A stretch of 17,971 bases of DNA from Flavobacteriales bacterium UBA7612 (lineage in GTDB: Bacteria > Bacteroidota > Bacteroidia > Flavobacteriales > Weeksellaceae): positions 74,129 through 92,099 of the forward strand of contig DLJQ01000024.1 in the NCBI GenBank assembly GCA_002484335.1. Reading direction: 5' to 3'. Below the pieces are notes generated by a model. That model ran no database searches, was not told the DNA's origin, and saw only the letters and a list, made by a program, of their open reading frames with translations. Position numbers and translations under genes: made by a program. The number at the start of each line of letters is the position of its first letter. The first letter of the stretch is position 1. This document shows, in pieces, positions 15,385 to 17,971 of the stretch.

Positions 15385-16635
15385 ATGAAAATTTATACTA
15401 TTATATTTTATTTTATGAGTATTGTTGTTTTTAGTCAATATAATGAAGTACAACCACCAAATAATATAAAAAGTTTACAAATATTCAATCCTCAATCAAA
15501 TGATAATACACCTATAATTAGATTGAAATCAGATGAATATTTACTTTTTTTGTTTGATGATGTAAATGCAGGTTATCAAAGGTATCAATATGCAATAGAA
15601 CATAGAAATGCGGATTGGTCAGAGTCTGGAATATTTCAATCAGAGTATTTAGACGGTATTAGTTCTGATTATGCTAGAACTCATAAAAATTCTTTTAATA
15701 CATACCAACGTTATACGAATTATCAAATTCAATTTCCTAATCAACAAATGAATGTAAAATTACCTGGAAATTATTTATTAAAGGTGTATTTGAATAATCC
15801 TGATCAACCATTGTTTACTCAACGATTTGCTGTTTATGAACCATTAACAGATATAGATATGATGGTGTCTAGATTTAATAATCCTACAATTCCAGCACTT
15901 AATCAAAGATTACAAGTAAATGTGATTAGTGGAACTCAAAATTTAACAGAAGTTCCAGATGGAGCAAAGTTGTTTTTAATGAAGAATAATAATTGGAAAG
16001 ATAGCTATTTTGTTGATCGACCAACATTTGCAAGAAATAATCAATTGACTTATAATAATCCAGATATTTTATTTCCAGGAGGAGCAGAATATAATTGGTT
16101 TGATAATAAAAATTTGGAAGTAGCTAGTATGACAACTGAAAAAACATTTAGAAAAGATAGTGTTTATCATACTGTTTTACGACCAGATATTCCAGGTTAT
16201 AATTTACCTTATAACGATTATCCAGATATTAATGGTAATTTTTATATTCGTAATAATCGTTTTGGAAACGAGTATGCGGCAAATTCTGAAGCAGATTATT
16301 CTTGGGTTTATTTTGCTCTTGATGCATTTGATGATCAAAATGGATTATATGTACCTTATGTTGTAGGTGCGTTTAATAATTGGTCTATTGATGATAATTC
16401 TAGATTAAAAAATGATGATTCAGGCTTATGGGTGACTGAATTATTTTTAAAACAAGGATATTATAATTATCAATATGTGGTAAAAAATACAAAGACAGGA
16501 AAAATAGATCCTACTTACATCAGTGGAAGTTTTTGGCAAACAGAAAATCAATATCAAGCATTATTTTATTATCGCTCTTGGGGAAAAAGATATGATGTTT
16601 TGATGGGATTTGGAACAGGTAACTCTAGGAGATAA
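15385..16635 (+). CDS. DUF5103 protein, type IX secretion system plug
   Basis: 416-aa exported protein. The signal peptide covers residues 1 to about 18 (KIYTIIFYFMSIVVFSQ). The N-terminal domain (about 27-152) carries the family hallmarks: IKSLQIFNP, PIIRLKSDEYLLFLFDD (43-59), YQYAIEHRNADW (67-78), EYLDGI, SFNTYQRYTNYQIQFPN (103-119) and GNYLLKVY. The larger C-terminal region has CBM48-like beta structure (PYVVGAFNNWSIDDNSRLKND). In Flavobacterium johnsoniae a protein of this family (Plug) caps the periplasmic face of the SprA translocon channel of the type IX system. The start at 15385 gives a clean signal peptide; the longer in-frame start at 15331 lies inside the upstream terminator. A near -7 box TACTTTTA is at 15356-15363. 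No other T9SS gene is in the window. Confidence 0.88.
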   Translation: MKIYTIIFYFMSIVVFSQYNEVQPPNNIKSLQIFNPQSNDNTPIIRLKSDEYLLFLFDDVNAGYQRYQYAIEHRNADWSESGIFQSEYLDGISSDYARTHKNSFNTYQRYTNYQIQFPNQQMNVKLPGNYLLKVYLNNPDQPLFTQRFAVYEPLTDIDMMVSRFNNPTIPALNQRLQVNVISGTQNLTEVPDGAKLFLMKNNNWKDSYFVDRPTFARNNQLTYNNPDILFPGGAEYNWFDNKNLEVASMTTEKTFRKDSVYHTVLRPDIPGYNLPYNDYPDINGNFYIRNNRFGNEYAANSEADYSWVYFALDAFDDQNGLYVPYVVGAFNNWSIDDNSRLKNDDSGLWVTELFLKQGYYNYQYVVKNTKTGKIDPTYISGSFWQTENQYQALFYYRSWGKRYDVLMGFGTGNSRR

Positions 16636-16719
16636 ATATTTTTTTAATTAAAAATAAATCATAAAACTCTATAAATTTTATAGACTTTAAATTAATTTAG
16701 CACTTTAATTTAAAAATCT

Positions 16720-17910
16720 ATGATAAAAAAATTACTCTCAGGAACAACATTTCGACTATTTATAGCAGTATTATTAGGATTGCTAATTGGAAAAATTGCA
16801 AGTGAAAATGTAATAAGTATAATACTTCCTATAAAACATGTTTTAGGACAAATAATATTCTTTCTAATTCCATTACTTATTTTTGGTTTTATAACACCAT
16901 CTATAACTCGTTTAAAAAAAAATGCATCAAAATTATTAAGTACAGCTTTGCTATTAGCTTACGCATCATGTGTAGGTAGTGCTACATTTGCTGCAATTGT
17001 AGGTTATATAACAATACCATTTCTTAATATTGCTCCAACAACAGAAACGGTAAAAGAATTACCGGAAATGATATTTCGTTTAGATATTCCTCCATTAATG
17101 TCAGTTCTTAGTGCATTAGTACTAGCATTTTTATTAGGATTATCTATCATCTGGACAAAAGCTGATAAAATAGAAGCAGCTCTATATGAATTTCAGAATC
17201 TTGTATTCACAATGGTAAAAAAATTCCTATTACCATTATTACCATTTTTTATAGCAGCAAACTTTAGTGTACTTGCTTATGAAGGTGCATTAGCCGAAAG
17301 ATTACCAATATTTTTTGCCATATTACTTATCACAATAGTATGTCACATTACTTGGATCTCAATATTATATTTATTAGCTGGATTGTATTCAGGTAAAAAT
17401 CCTTGGCAAGTTCTTAAATATTATGGTCCAGTAATTCTTACAGCTCTAGGAACACAATCATCTGCAGCTAGTTTAGCAATAGCAATAGAAGAAACAAAGA
17501 AAAGTCCAGTATTACGTGAAGATGTAAGAAATTTTGCTATTCCATTATTCGGCAATATACATTTCGTTGGTTCTATTCTCGATGTCGTTTTCCTATCATT
17601 AGCTGTATCCCAACTGTTGTATGGTGCGATGCCAAGTATAGAACAACTACTTATATTCATACCTTTATTAGGAATATTTGCAATAGCAGCTCCAGGTTTG
17701 CCAGGAGGAACATTAATAACATCATTAGGATTAATTCATGCTGTATTGGGAATAGATGAAGCAGGGACTGCGCTTATGATTACTATTTTTGCATTATTAG
17801 ATAGTTTTGGAACTACACATAATATAACAAGTGATGGTGCACTTACTTTATATCTCAGCTCCTATGCAGATAAAAATCAACTATCAAGTAGTCAAGTTTT
17901 AGAAAACTAA
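16720..17910 (+). CDS. Dicarboxylate/amino acid:cation symporter (SDF/DAACS family)
   Basis: 396-aa inner-membrane secondary transporter of the glutamate transporter (GltP/GltPh) fold, taking up dicarboxylates or amino acids with Na+ or H+. Hydrophobic segments occur throughout. Transport-core motifs are in order: HP1 serine stretch GTQSSAAS (244-251), TM7 segment FGNIHFVGS (277-285), HP2 APGLPGG (324-330) and TM8 DSFGTTHNITSDG (361-373). The last keeps D361, T365, N368 and D372 of the DxxxTxxNVxGD signature but has Ser for Gly. The usual TM7 NMDGT motif is altered, so the cation or substrate preference may differ. It is slightly shorter than typical 400-430-aa members. It is preceded by an 84-bp AT-rich gap with a small dyad at 16669-16683, and a hairpin repeat follows 6 bp after the stop. 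Confidence 0.88.
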   Translation: MIKKLLSGTTFRLFIAVLLGLLIGKIASENVISIILPIKHVLGQIIFFLIPLLIFGFITPSITRLKKNASKLLSTALLLAYASCVGSATFAAIVGYITIPFLNIAPTTETVKELPEMIFRLDIPPLMSVLSALVLAFLLGLSIIWTKADKIEAALYEFQNLVFTMVKKFLLPLLPFFIAANFSVLAYEGALAERLPIFFAILLITIVCHITWISILYLLAGLYSGKNPWQVLKYYGPVILTALGTQSSAASLAIAIEETKKSPVLREDVRNFAIPLFGNIHFVGSILDVVFLSLAVSQLLYGAMPSIEQLLIFIPLLGIFAIAAPGLPGGTLITSLGLIHAVLGIDEAGTALMITIFALLDSFGTTHNITSDGALTLYLSSYADKNQLSSSQVLEN

Positions 17911-17915
17911 TTTTT

Positions 17916-17971
17916 AGGGCAATCCCTTCGGTCGTGCTTTCCCGCTATATCTTTTACAACAACAGGAAATT
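17916..17971. repeat. Intergenic hairpin repeat, truncated by the window end
   Basis: It begins 6 bp after the symporter stop with AGGGCAATCCCTTCGG and continues TCGTGCTTTCCCGC and TATATCTTTT (to 17955). The reverse complement of 17936-17955, AAAAGATATAGCGGGAAAGC, matches 5060-5087 apart from a 7-nt insertion (TGGATAG) and two extra As there. The copy is therefore inverted relative to the one at 5005, and its second half lies beyond the window. Confidence 0.6.

Noticed and set aside
16160..16366. 68-aa frame overlapping the DUF5103 gene
   Set aside because: Alternate-frame shadow made mainly of Ile and Leu from AT-rich codons.
16669..16683. CTATAAA-T-TTTATAG dyad upstream of the symporter
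   Set aside because: AT-only apart from its ends, with a one-base loop and no recognisable -7 box nearby; too weak to call an operator.

Overview
The window is an AT-rich stretch of a Bacteroidota chromosome, most likely a member of the Flavobacteriia (a Weeksellaceae-type genome such as an Empedobacter/Chryseobacterium relative would fit, but the genus is a guess). The reasons are the TAnnTTTG-type -7 promoter boxes, the absence of Shine-Dalgarno sequences, a type IX secretion plug protein (DUF5103), a fused E1 alpha/beta 2-oxoacid dehydrogenase, signal peptides ending in FSQ, and intergenic hairpin repeats of a type I remember from flavobacteria. I see no phage, IS, CRISPR, tRNA or rRNA.

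Left part (1-6950): a stress/detoxification-like block. A minus-strand alpha/beta hydrolase (33-854) faces away from a plus-strand operon: VOC ring-cleaving dioxygenase (MhqO-like, 1378), small GNAT acetyltransferase (2363), MhqD-like carboxylesterase (2706) and a CPA1 Na+/H+ antiporter (3379). These are followed by a receiver-like protein lacking its phospho-acceptor Asp (5152) and a Crp/Fnr-family regulator (5472). After a strong terminator comes a secreted stand-alone M17 peptidase N-terminal domain (6207). The hydrolase, the operon and the M17-N gene have the same promoter architecture. A CTAG-centred near-palindrome with the core ATTAAACTAG lies exactly 27 nt upstream of a TAnnTTTG box in all three, and two sites share a 25-nt identity. 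This is the main finding: a probable local regulon, plausibly run by the Crp/Fnr protein encoded within it. Its combination of MhqO/MhqD-like enzymes suggests a response to quinones or other electrophiles.

Middle part (7124-12765): a 535-aa SAM methyltransferase with a duplicated N-terminal winged-helix-like module converges, at a perfect 17-bp hairpin terminator, on a membrane-anchored coiled-coil protein. A 912-aa M16 metalloprotease follows on the same minus strand, with a 42-bp perfectly palindromic terminator between the two.

Right part (12885-17971): the fused 2-oxoacid dehydrogenase E1, a DUF5103 type IX secretion plug protein and an SDF-family dicarboxylate/amino-acid:cation symporter. 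These appear to be individually transcribed housekeeping genes. Two of the longest open frames here (from 12867 and 15331) begin upstream of the true starts, and promoter and terminator positions show this.

Three intergenic hairpin repeats (981-1065, 5005-5090, 17916-end) have conserved GC-richer flanks around a variable stem. They look like copies of one dispersed element family.
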